From Candidatus Proximibacter danicus (lineage in GTDB: Bacteria > Pseudomonadota > Gammaproteobacteria > Burkholderiales > Rhodocyclaceae), in the NCBI GenBank assembly GCA_016710885.1, contig JADJUC010000001.1, positions 124,001 to 188,000 of the forward strand: DNA of 64,000 nt, read 5' to 3'. Below, piece after piece: positions 23,117 through 32,818 of the stretch. Numbering within the stretch: the first letter of the stretch is position 1; the number at the start of each line of letters is the position of its first letter. Below the pieces are notes generated by a model. That model worked only from the letters and a program-made list of their open reading frames with translations, searched no databases and was not told where the DNA came from. The position numbers were made by a program, and so were the translations under genes.

Positions 23117-23563
23117 TTATGCAGACAAATGCGGAAACGTTGATCCGGTTCTTTTGTAAACAGCGCTGGAACGTGTCTGCAGGCGCTGGGCAAAGGGTCT
23201 GTCGAATTCATTGATGTGATGTTCGAACCAATAGTCGATGTAGCGCAGGAAGAGGCTTGGCGCCATGCTGCCTTGTGCTACCTCACCCAAGGCCTTGTTC
23301 AGTAGATGCAGGTTCCGGGTATGTTGTTGCTTGTGCATGGAAAATTCCAGCCCGGCCTCTGTGGCAAGCTGCTCCTCCATCAAAAAATGCGCACCAAGAT
23401 ACGCCAGCAAGGCAGACAGCGGCTCGACCAGACGCTCATCCTCTTCTTCGCCAACATTACGAAGGTGTTCGATGCGCGAGAAAATTTCCTCGTGCTGGAT
23501 GTCCATGTCGAGGTGATCGGTCAACATTTCATCGGGAAGTAAACCACGCAGCGTGCTATCCAT
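23117..23563 (-). CDS. Bacteriohemerythrin-type diiron oxygen-binding protein
   Basis: 148 residues from the ATG at 23563, preceded by AAAGGAGA. A four-helix-bundle hemerythrin domain holds the diiron ligands: H in LDMDIQHEEIF, H and E in AHFLMEEQL, HxxxH in MHKQQHTRN, and H and D in HHINEFDRPFA. Such proteins bind O2 or NO reversibly in the cytoplasm for storage, delivery or sensing. The gene sits between imuB and dnaE2, an unusual place, and starts 92 bases after imuB ends, so it may be part of the SOS transcript or have its own promoter. Confidence 0.88.
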   Translation of the reverse strand: MDSTLRGLLPDEMLTDHLDMDIQHEEIFSRIEHLRNVGEEEDERLVEPLSALLAYLGAHFLMEEQLATEAGLEFSMHKQQHTRNLHLLNKALGEVAQGSMAPSLFLRYIDYWFEHHINEFDRPFAQRLQTRSSAVYKRTGSTFPHLSA

Positions 23564-23655
23564 CGCTGATCTCCTTTGGTGTCCACGGCAGGCTGCCAAG
23601 ATTTTTGTTATCTGTTAATAATAGAGAGGCAAACGGGCAATGCCAGAAAAATATT

Positions 23656-25097
23656 TCAGGCAAACACGCCGTGTAAAAACCAGCCTTCCGTATTGCGAAA
23701 AATCCACAGCCATTCGTGGCGTGGCGACAGTGCAACAAAGTAATCTCGCCGCACATCGCCCAACCCGTCAGCTTCTCCTGCATCCCACCAACCACTCTCG
23801 ATACGCTCCGGCCCGGTCAGCAAGACCAGCGGGCCGCCACGATGCGGCGCCCCGGCGATTTCCGGCAAGGCTTCCGGTTCGGGCAGCAGCCAGCATGGGC
23901 GTGGAGGAATCGCCTGGGGCGCGGTTTGAGCTTTGGCAAGTATCGAATTTTTCTCCCGCAGCGGTTGCGAGCTGCGTTCCGGCCGATGATCCGCAACCAG
24001 CGCGAGACGGAAAACCCGCTCCGCCCCCATTCGGGCTTGCAGCCTTTCGAGCAGCACAGCCACACTTTCCTCGGCAGCACGCTCGCCGAACAGGCTGCCG
24101 TCCCGCCCCGGCAAGATGGCCGGCGACTCGGCACGCAGCGACAAGGCGCAGATCGCTTGCGATAACCGGATCTGTCCCAGACGTTCGCGCAAGACGCGAC
24201 CGATGCGCTCAGGGTCTCGCGTCACCTCGGAAAACCCAGCACCACCGGAATCGGCTTTTTTCTTTCCACCGTCAGGCTCCAGCTCCAGCAAGCATTGAAG
24301 CAGGCCGCAGCCACGCGGCCAGCCAGCCACATCGACAGGATCAGGCGCCGGGCAGCAAAATTCAGGCGCCCGGCGTCTTCAACCCGCGCATTGAGTTCTA
24401 GCCGGTGACGAAACTGCTGCGGGAAAACGAAACGGGCTTGTGGGTCAGGAATTTCACCCAGAACGCGTGCCAATTCGATCAGGAAATCGCTGCCAAGACG
24501 CTTGCCCAGACCCGCTCGCGGTAACTTCAGCACTTCGCCAAGACGGCGAATGCCGAATGCCGTGAGGCGGGATTCCACTTTCCTGGGCAAGCCCAGTGCG
24601 GCAAGCGGCAAGGCTGCGAGGGCGACGTGCATGCTTGCAGAGTCGGGGCAACGGCTTTCGGGCGCTGCGGTCGCCAGCCAGAGCGCAGCACGCGGCGTCG
24701 GGGCCAGCGCCGCCTGGCAGACGTGCCCCTGCGCTGCGCAGGATTCGCGCACCTGCGCGAACAAGCGCTCCATGCCGCCAAAAAGGCGCACGGACCCCTG
24801 CACTTCGAGCAGCAGGCTCAGTGGCGGGGCGAGGCTGATTTCCGATGTGAAGTTCCCCGCCCAGCACGCCAGCGACTGCAAGCGCTCGGCTTCAAGCGCC
24901 ACGTTCCGTTCATCGATCGCGAGTGTGGGCAGCATTGCCCAGGCATCGCCCAGACGCATGCCCGGCACCACGCCCCCTGCTACGGCAGAGGTATTGCAGG
25001 CAACGACATGCTCGCGAGAGATTACGGCGCTAGGCGTTTGCCGGCTCGGAAAGATTTCGAGCGGCAGTTGAGGGAAAGTCAGGGCTAGCCACAACAT
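23656..25097 (-). pseudogene. imuB: ImuB, Y-family polymerase-like mutagenesis protein, with one frameshift
   Basis: About 480 residues when one base is added. Start at 25097 gives the typical MLWLALTFPQLPLEIF, which lacks the acidic catalytic residues of active Y-family polymerases, as expected of ImuB, a sliding-clamp-binding scaffold. The palm/finger region (ACNTSAVAGGVVPGMRLGDA) and little-finger region (FVFPQQFRHRLELNARVEDA) are clear. The first frame ends at 24222, but homology moves to another frame between about 24310 and 24335; from there the second frame (LLQCLLELEPDGG, then TRDPERIGRVLRERLG) continues to 23656. The frame change equals loss of one base, probably in a G run. The start overlaps imuA by 68 bases. 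Confidence 0.85.
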
Positions 25098-25748
25098 GGC
25101 GCAAGAGTGCAGGACGTGCGGGGTCGAGATCGATGGGCTGCGCACGAGCGCCACCACGGCGCTTCAAAAGACGCAGGGAGAGGCGACCGCCGCTGCAGGC
25201 TTCAAGACCGATGCGCAAGGGGGCCGGAGAGGCGGCTGCGGCTGCAGTCGCCGGACGCAAAAGGAAGACCAGAATGCGGCTACGCTCGGCCAGCAACTGC
25301 AAGCGCCGCAGCGTGCCAGCATCGGCTGAAGGCAGCCAGGCGAGCAGTGCCCCGACACCTTCGGTATCGAGTACGCGCGCACAGGCCCAGGCAGCATCGC
25401 CGCCGCTGGCCCGGGTGATCAGCAGACGGGAAAGATCGACGCCCGCAGCTGCCCAAGCGGGCGCATAGGGTTGCTGAGGCGGTGCCACACAGACAACCCA
25501 GGCTAGTTCGTCGGCAGAAATGCGGGCCAGCGCCGGCATCAGCAAACTGATTTCGCCAATACCGGAGCGCTCATGCAGCAACTCGACCAGGCCGCCACGC
25601 GGCCAGCCGCCCCGGGCAATTCGGCATCGAGTTGCGGAAAACCAGTGGCGACGCCCGGCAGTGCTGCCGCTGCCAGCCGATCGCCGCGCCAGATATCGTT
25701 GCGCGCGAGTACGTCGGAAAGCGGAAGGAAAGAGGCGACGGAAGCCAC
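25030..25748 (-). pseudogene. imuA: ImuA, RecA-like SOS mutagenesis protein, with one frameshift
   Basis: About 239 residues when one base is added. N-terminal frame: MASVASFLPLSDVLARNDIW with GVATGFPQLDAELPG; after the break GGWPRGGLVELLHERSGIGE continues the same conserved region (typically ELPGGGWP-x-GxLxEL), followed by the RecA-like core. The C-run at 25610-25613 has four bases where five restore the frame. The GTG start uses the last base of the lexA stop codon, so the two genes are translationally linked. ImuA is needed for ImuB/DnaE2-dependent mutagenesis. Confidence 0.82.
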
Positions 25749-26350
25749 TACAGCGACACTCCACCCCGAATCAAACCGACGGCGATACCTTCGATGGACA
25801 TTTCCTTGAGTCGGGTATCGACGATGATCGGGTCAAAATCGGGGTTTTCAGCCACCAGCTCAACCATCGGCCCATGCCGGCGCAATCGCTTGACGGTGAC
25901 TTCGTCTTCAAGCCGGGCGACGACGATCTGCCCGTCGCGCGCCTCTGTCGTGCGATGCACCGCCAGCAGGTCACCATCGAGAATGCCGGCATTGATCATC
26001 GAAAGGCCTTGCACGCGCAGCAGGAAATCGGCCTTGGGCGAGAACAGGTGGGCATCGAGCGCATAGCGACCGAGCACGTTCTCTACCGCCAGGATCGGGC
26101 TGCCGGCAGCGACGCTGCCGATCAGTGGCAGCCCCAGCTGCTCGACCAGACGAATACCGCGTGCCGAACCGGGTTCGAGAACAATCGAGCCCTTCTTGGC
26201 GAGCGCTCGGAGGTGCTCCTCTGCCGCATTGGCCGAAGCGAATCCGAACGCCGACGAGATTTCAGCCCGGGTCGGCGGGGAGCCAAGAATTTCGACCGTG
26301 CTGCGAATGAAATCGAGAATTTCCTGTTGCCTGGGGGTAAGCTTTGCCAT
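25748..26350 (-). CDS. lexA: LexA repressor
   Basis: 200 residues from the ATG at 26350 (GGAGG upstream); the frame is open further upstream but the family starts [16 protein letters not shown]-terminal winged helix-turn-helix ([20 protein letters not shown]), then the self-cleavage site Ala-Gly in [10 protein letters not shown] (about residue 80), the nucleophile serine in [11 protein letters not shown] (about 117) and the lysine in EDEVTVKRL (about 152). It represses SOS genes until RecA triggers cleavage. The intact gene heads the imuA-imuB run. Confidence 0.96.
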   Translation of the reverse strand: MAKLTPRQQEILDFIRSTVEILGSPPTRAEISSAFGFASANAAEEHLRALAKKGSIVLEPGSARGIRLVEQLGLPLIGSVAAGSPILAVENVLGRYALDAHLFSPKADFLLRVQGLSMINAGILDGDLLAVHRTTEARDGQIVVARLEDEVTVKRLRRHGPMVELVAENPDFDPIIVDTRLKEMSIEGIAVGLIRGGVSL

Positions 26351-26369
26351 AATCGAAACCTCCAAAGTG

Positions 26370-26402
26370 CTGGATAAAACAGCAGCCTGTATTTTTATAC
26401 AG
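26370..26402. promoter_or_regulatory. LexA box (and weaker second box) upstream of lexA
   Basis: CTGTATTTTTATACAG at 26387-26402 fits CTGT-N8-ACAG exactly. Directly beside it, 26370-26385 reads CTGGATAAAACAGCAG, two bases from the consensus. Tandem boxes before lexA are known in other bacteria and fit autoregulation. The divergent transporter start (26441) is 39 bases away and could also be affected. Confidence 0.85.
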
Positions 26403-26440
26403 TATTTAATAAAAAAGCAAAATATTTTTCCCTGACACCG

Positions 26441-27334
26441 ATGAATCAACGCACGCCTCCCGGCCTTCCGGCCTTTGCCCTGATGATCCTGCTCTGTGCG
26501 ATCTGGGGGTTTCAGCAGATCACCATCAAGGTCGCCATCGAAGGCGTCAGCCCGGTACTGCAATCGGGGATCCGCTCGCTCGCCGGCCTAGTGCTGCTGA
26601 CAATGTGGGCGTACTGGCGTCGCCTGCCGCTGCTCAACAACGACGGCACGCTGCGCATGGGCCTGCTCGCCGGTTTCCTGTTCGCGCTGGAATTCATCTT
26701 CATCTACGTCGGGCTGGCCCACACCACCGCCTCACGCATGATCGTTTTCCTCTACACCGCCCCCTGCTTCACAGTGCTCGGACTGCATTGGTTCGTTCCT
26801 GGAGAGCGCCTTAACTGGCGGCATTTCAGCGGTATCGCCCTGGCTTTCGCCGGCCTCGCCATCGGTTTTCTCGGCGAAGGTGGCACAACGGGAAACACCC
26901 TGTTCGGCGACCTGCTCGGTCTGCTTGCAGCCGTCGGATGGGCGGCGACCACCCTCCTCATCCGCGCTACCGGGCTTTCCAGAATCAGTGCGACCAAGGT
27001 TCTGTGGTACCAGCTGGCCGTTTCAGCCGTGGTCATGCTGCTGCTCTCACCGCTACTGGGGGAGTCCGGCATTACCGCACTGACAACGCCGGTGCTGCTG
27101 TCGCTCGCCTATCAGGGGGTTATCGTGGCATTCGCCAGCTATCTCGCCTGGTTCTGGCTGCTGCAGCGCTACATCGTCGGCCGGATGATGGTGTTTTCTT
27201 TCCTGACGCCGATCTTCGGCGTTGCCTTCGGCGTGCTCTTCCTCAACGATCCGCTGACGCCGAGCTTCCTCTTTGCTGCCGGCTGCGTGGCAATGGGGAT
27301 CGTGCTGGTAAATCTGCCCACACGCGGCAAATGA
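26441..27334 (+). CDS. EamA/DMT-family membrane transporter
   Basis: 297 residues, ten predicted membrane helices in two EamA repeats ([20 protein letters not shown] in the first; [20 protein letters not shown] opening the second), with the short LPTRGK tail. Likely a small-metabolite exporter; substrate unknown. It is divergent from lexA, and the LexA boxes lie between the two starts, so SOS influence on this gene is possible but unproven. Confidence 0.85.
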   Translation: MNQRTPPGLPAFALMILLCAIWGFQQITIKVAIEGVSPVLQSGIRSLAGLVLLTMWAYWRRLPLLNNDGTLRMGLLAGFLFALEFIFIYVGLAHTTASRMIVFLYTAPCFTVLGLHWFVPGERLNWRHFSGIALAFAGLAIGFLGEGGTTGNTLFGDLLGLLAAVGWAATTLLIRATGLSRISATKVLWYQLAVSAVVMLLLSPLLGESGITALTTPVLLSLAYQGVIVAFASYLAWFWLLQRYIVGRMMVFSFLTPIFGVAFGVLFLNDPLTPSFLFAAGCVAMGIVLVNLPTRGK

Positions 27335-27394
27335 AGCGGGGTTGGCCCCCTCCCGCCCTTTGGCAAGTATTGCCTGAGTGGCGGGAAACTTGCC

Positions 27395-29362
<1,968 letters not shown>

Positions 29363-29482
29363 ACGGATTCCTCTACTCTCGATTTGGCTCGCTCCAGATC
29401 ACTGGGGCGGTATGAATTCTGAAGCGTATTCCACCCGATCCGCCGTCTTGCGCATTACGGGAAACCAGGGTTTCCCGACAGC

Positions 29483-29896
29483 TCACTCGACAAGGGCACG
29501 CAGCTCATCCGGAATAGGCACGGACTTCCCCGTCGCCGTATCCATCCAGACGATTTTCGCAGAACCGAGCGCAAAGACTGTCTCGCTGCCGACATTCTCG
29601 ACAATGCGCATCTCATACGTGGTTTCGAGGCTGCTGCGGCCGAGATGGCCGGCAAAGGTCTTCACTTCTACAGTACCCGGATAGGTCATCGGCACCATGA
29701 AGGTGCAGGCGGCATTGATGATCACCGGCGCTTCGCCTTCGGGCGCTACCTTGTAGCCCTGCTCTTCCAGCCACTCGCAGCGGGCCTGCTCCATGAAGCG
29801 GAAGTAGAGGGTGTTGTTCACGTGGCCGTAGGCGTCCATGTCGCCCCAGCGGATGGGGATCGTCGTGGTGTGGATGAGCTTGTGGTGTTTTTCCAT
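29483..29896 (-). CDS. Acyl-CoA thioesterase, 4-hydroxybenzoyl-CoA thioesterase family
   Basis: 137 residues with a single hotdog fold. The signature RWGDMDAYGHVNNTLYFRFM contains the catalytic aspartate and the HVNN turn. It should hydrolyse short or medium acyl-CoA (or aromatic acyl-CoA) in the cytoplasm. It is divergent from the ETF-QO gene, and a palindrome at 29947-29960 between them may control both. The next gene downstream is aacS (gap 120 bases). Confidence 0.85.
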   Translation of the reverse strand: MEKHHKLIHTTTIPIRWGDMDAYGHVNNTLYFRFMEQARCEWLEEQGYKVAPEGEAPVIINAACTFMVPMTYPGTVEVKTFAGHLGRSSLETTYEMRIVENVGSETVFALGSAKIVWMDTATGKSVPIPDELRALVE

Positions 29897-29946
29897 TTTT
29901 TTATCTCGGCCTTGATCAGTTGGGAATTTTTGCTATGATTCGCACC

Positions 29947-29960
29947 ATACGTTACCGTAT
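29947..29960. promoter_or_regulatory. Palindromic operator between the thioesterase and etfD genes
   Basis: ATACGTTACCGTAT, an inverted repeat (ATACG-N4-CGTAT) 43 bases before etfD and 51 before the thioesterase start. It matches two sites before etfB/tetR (38047-38060 and 38070-38083), so it is a candidate site for the TetR-type regulator at 38136-38723. Confidence 0.6.
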
Positions 29961-30002
29961 TGTTTGCAGTCCGAAGCATAACAAAAAATCTGGAGAGAGA
30001 AC

Positions 30003-31649
30003 ATGCAACGCGAATCGATGGAGTTCGACGTCCTCGTCGTCGGCGGCGGCCCGGCCGGGCTGGCCTCGGCGATCCGCATCAAGCAACTGGCCAACGAAGC
30101 CGGCAAGGAGATTTCGGTCTGCCTGATCGAGAAAGGCGCCGAAATCGGCGCCCACATCCTGTCGGGCGCGGTCATGGACCCGAAGGCCATCACCGAACTG
30201 TTCCCGAACTGGAAGGAAGACGGCGCCCCGCTCAACGCCGCCGTATCCGAAGACCGTTTTCTCGTGCTCTCCGAGACCGGCGCCAAGCAGGTGCCGAACA
30301 TGCTGCTACCCGGCTGCTTCCAGAACCACGGCAACTACGTCGTGTCGCTCGGCAATGTCTGTCGCTGGCTGGGCCAGCAGGCCGAGGCGCTGGGCATCGA
30401 GGTTTATGCCGGCTTCGCCGGCGCCGAAGTGCTGTTTGACGAGAATGGTGCCGTGAAAGGCGTCGCCACCGGCGACATGGGCCGCCTCAAGGACGGCAGC
30501 GAAGGCCCGGCCTTCCAGCTCGGCATGGAACTGCACGCCAAATACACCTTCTTCGCCGAAGGCTGCCGCGGCCACCTCGGCAAGCAGTTGCAGGCCCACT
30601 TCAAGCTGAATGATGGCCGCGATGCACAGACCTACGGCATCGGCCTGAAGGAACTGTGGGAGATCAAGCCGGAGATGCATCAGGAAGGTCTGGTCATCCA
30701 CACCGGCGGCTGGCCGCTCGATCCCGACACCTACGGCGGCGGCTTCCTCTATCACCTGGAAAACAACCAGGTCACCATCGGTTACGTCGTCGGCCTCGGC
30801 TACGAGAACCCCTACCTGTCGCCCTACGAGGAATTCCAGCGCTTCAAGACGCACCCCGAAATCCGCAAGTTCCTTGAAGGCGGCAAGCGCATCGCCTACG
30901 GCGCCCGTGCCATCGCGGCTGGTGGCCTGCAGTCATTGCCCAAACTCACCTTCCCCGGCGGCGTGCTGGTCGGCGACGATGCCGGCTTCCTCAACGCCAG
31001 CCGCATCAAGGGTTCGCACTGCGCGATCAAGTCCGGTTCGCTGGCGGCAGAGGCCTGCTTCGAGGCATTGATGGCCGAGCGCGAGCGCGACGAACTGACC
31101 GCCTTCCCACAGAAATTCGAGCAGAGCTGGCTTTACGACGAGCTCCACCGCGCCCGCAACTTCAAGCCGTGGATGGCCAAGGGCATGCAACTCGGCGGCC
31201 TGATGTTCGGCATCGACCAGATGCTCTTCCGAGGCAAGGCGCCGTGGACGCTGCACCACAGCGGCCCCGACCACGCCAAGCTGAAACCGGCGTCGCAATT
31301 CCAGCCGATCAACTATCCGAAGCCCGATGGCGTGGTCTCGTTCGACCGCCTTTCCTCGGTGTTTCTGTCGAACACCAACCACGAGGAAGACCAGCCCTGC
31401 CACCTGACATTGAAGGACGCGTCGGTGCCGATCCGCGTCAACCTCGCCGAATACGACGCCCCGGAGCAGCGCTACTGCCCGGCCGGCGTGTACGAGATCG
31501 TGCGCGATGAAGGCGGGCAAAACCCGAGGCTGCAGATCAACGCGCAGAACTGCGTGCATTGCAAGACCTGCGACATCAAGGACCCGACGCAGAACATCAA
31601 CTGGGTGGTGCCGCAGGGCGGCGAAGGCCCGACCTACCCGAACATGTAA
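30003..31649 (+). CDS. etfD: Electron transfer flavoprotein-ubiquinone oxidoreductase
   Basis: 548 residues, full length. It takes electrons from reduced ETF and passes them to ubiquinone at the inner membrane. The FAD-binding motif is VLVVGGGPAGLASAIRI at the N-terminus, with ALGIEVYAGFAGAEVLFDEN and GDDAGFLNASRIKGSHCAIK further on; the 4Fe-4S cluster cysteines are in YCPAGVYE and NCVHCKTCDIKDP near the C-terminus. Its partner genes etfB and etfA lie at 36265-37946 and the dehydrogenase at 32819-34624. A Shine-Dalgarno GGAGAGA precedes the start. Confidence 0.95.
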   Translation: MQRESMEFDVLVVGGGPAGLASAIRIKQLANEAGKEISVCLIEKGAEIGAHILSGAVMDPKAITELFPNWKEDGAPLNAAVSEDRFLVLSETGAKQVPNMLLPGCFQNHGNYVVSLGNVCRWLGQQAEALGIEVYAGFAGAEVLFDENGAVKGVATGDMGRLKDGSEGPAFQLGMELHAKYTFFAEGCRGHLGKQLQAHFKLNDGRDAQTYGIGLKELWEIKPEMHQEGLVIHTGGWPLDPDTYGGGFLYHLENNQVTIGYVVGLGYENPYLSPYEEFQRFKTHPEIRKFLEGGKRIAYGARAIAAGGLQSLPKLTFPGGVLVGDDAGFLNASRIKGSHCAIKSGSLAAEACFEALMAERERDELTAFPQKFEQSWLYDELHRARNFKPWMAKGMQLGGLMFGIDQMLFRGKAPWTLHHSGPDHAKLKPASQFQPINYPKPDGVVSFDRLSSVFLSNTNHEEDQPCHLTLKDASVPIRVNLAEYDAPEQRYCPAGVYEIVRDEGGQNPRLQINAQNCVHCKTCDIKDPTQNINWVVPQGGEGPTYPNM

Positions 31650-31666
31650 TTCTAGTCAGCACACGC

Positions 31667-31695
31667 AAAAACGCCGTCACGAGGACGGCGTTTTT
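31667..31695. terminator. Bidirectional terminator between etfD and the HDOD gene
   Basis: AAAAACGCCGTC, loop ACGAG, then GACGGCGTTTTT: a perfect 12-base stem with T-runs in both directions, placed between two convergent genes. Confidence 0.92.
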
Positions 31696-31716
31696 CGTTG
31701 ACGGGCGATGCAGTTA

Positions 31717-32577
31717 TCAGGCTTCGAGCGCCAGAGCGATGGAATAAATTTCGTCGCCGGAAGCGCTGACAAAATCGGCGATCGTTTGACGATCGAGACC
31801 CAACGCCGCACCTTCCTGCGCTCTTGCGCCAGCACGCGCTTCCGCATCCTCGAAAGGATTCGCCGGCGGCGCCAACCAACAGGCCAGGAATAGCACATCG
31901 GAAAGCTTTTCCGGCGGCATGCTGCCACCAAAAGAGTTTCGCCCGGCCACTGCCGCAATGATTGACTCAGGCATGCCTAGAGCACCCAGCAGCTTGCTGC
32001 CAGCCTCGATATCCAGCGCATCCAGTGCCTCTATCAGGGAAGGCTGGTCGTTCAACAATTCCGGGAATTTATCGGCAGCGATGCCAAGCAGGTAGAACCG
32101 GCCAAGGTCATGAACGATACCGGCCAACATGGCATCGTCGGCCGCCAACGAAGACAGGCGACGTGCCACTACATAGGATAGGGCAGCAACATGGATGCTG
32201 CGCTCCCAAAGCCGGTTGGCCAGTTGCCGGCAGGGCGCCAAGCGCTGCGAGTGACGCAGCTGATCCAGCGTCAACGCCATAGCCAGCGAGCGGATCGGCG
32301 CTGTGCCCACACGCATTACCGCCTGTTTGAGATCTGAAATATTCCGGCCAGAAGGATTAAGTGCCACCGAATTGGCCATGCGAACCACTTTTGCCGAGAG
32401 CAGCGGTTCGGCAGTAACGATTCGCGCCAGGTCTTCGATGCCGACATCCGGGTTGTCGACCGCCTTCATCACTCGCAAGCTGACATCAGCGCTGGTGGCA
32501 AAATTCAGTTCTTCTGCCTCCATCGACTGTGCATAAGGCGTCAAGGCATCGACTGCGGCTTGCACGGCTGGGGTCAT
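31717..32577 (-). CDS. HDOD-domain signalling protein
   Basis: 286 residues. An HDOD domain, the non-hydrolytic relative of HD phosphodiesterases, spans most of the chain: NPDVGIEDLARIVTAEPLLSAKVVRMAN is split around the conserved helices, and AGIVHDLGRFYLLG is where true HD enzymes carry their metal ligands. HDOD proteins are usually adaptors in motility, chemotaxis or cyclic-di-GMP signalling, but this one has no other domain, so its input and output are unknown. A perfect inverted repeat lies just upstream of its start (32596-32616). Confidence 0.8.
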   Translation of the reverse strand: MTPAVQAAVDALTPYAQSMEAEELNFATSADVSLRVMKAVDNPDVGIEDLARIVTAEPLLSAKVVRMANSVALNPSGRNISDLKQAVMRVGTAPIRSLAMALTLDQLRHSQRLAPCRQLANRLWERSIHVAALSYVVARRLSSLAADDAMLAGIVHDLGRFYLLGIAADKFPELLNDQPSLIEALDALDIEAGSKLLGALGMPESIIAAVAGRNSFGGSMPPEKLSDVLFLACWLAPPANPFEDAEARAGARAQEGAALGLDRQTIADFVSASGDEIYSIALALEA

Positions 32578-32595
32578 GGCGTTCTCCGGAAACTG

Positions 32596-32616
32596 TTCAA
32601 GCTATTCTAGCTTGAA
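32596..32616. repeat. Perfect inverted repeat upstream of the HDOD gene
   Basis: TTCAAGCT, five bases, AGCTTGAA. It starts 19 bases before the HDOD start codon and contains a TAGAAT hexamer on the minus strand that could be a -10 box. It could be an operator or a hairpin in the messenger leader near the ribosome site. Confidence 0.55.
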
Positions 32617-32764
32617 TGCGCTCATTCTGGCGCGCCTCACGCCCGAGTCTCACACCCGATCTCAGCCCGGCTGGAAAAACAGGAATTCGTGCACGCGTTT
32701 GTGACATGGTGAGAGTCCGTCTCCAACACTCCAAGCAAAATCACCTGCTGAACAATTCTCCGTC

Positions 32765-32794
32765 AAAAAAAAGCCCCGCTACCAACAGCGGGGC
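32765..32794 (-). terminator. Terminator after the acyl-CoA dehydrogenase gene
   Basis: GCCCCGCT (32773-32780), six-base loop, AGCGGGGC (32787-32794). Read on the minus strand, the stem is followed by eight T. It is 25 bases past the dehydrogenase stop. Confidence 0.9.
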
Positions 32795-32818
32795 GTGCTT
32801 GCTTCGATCGAACCAGAA

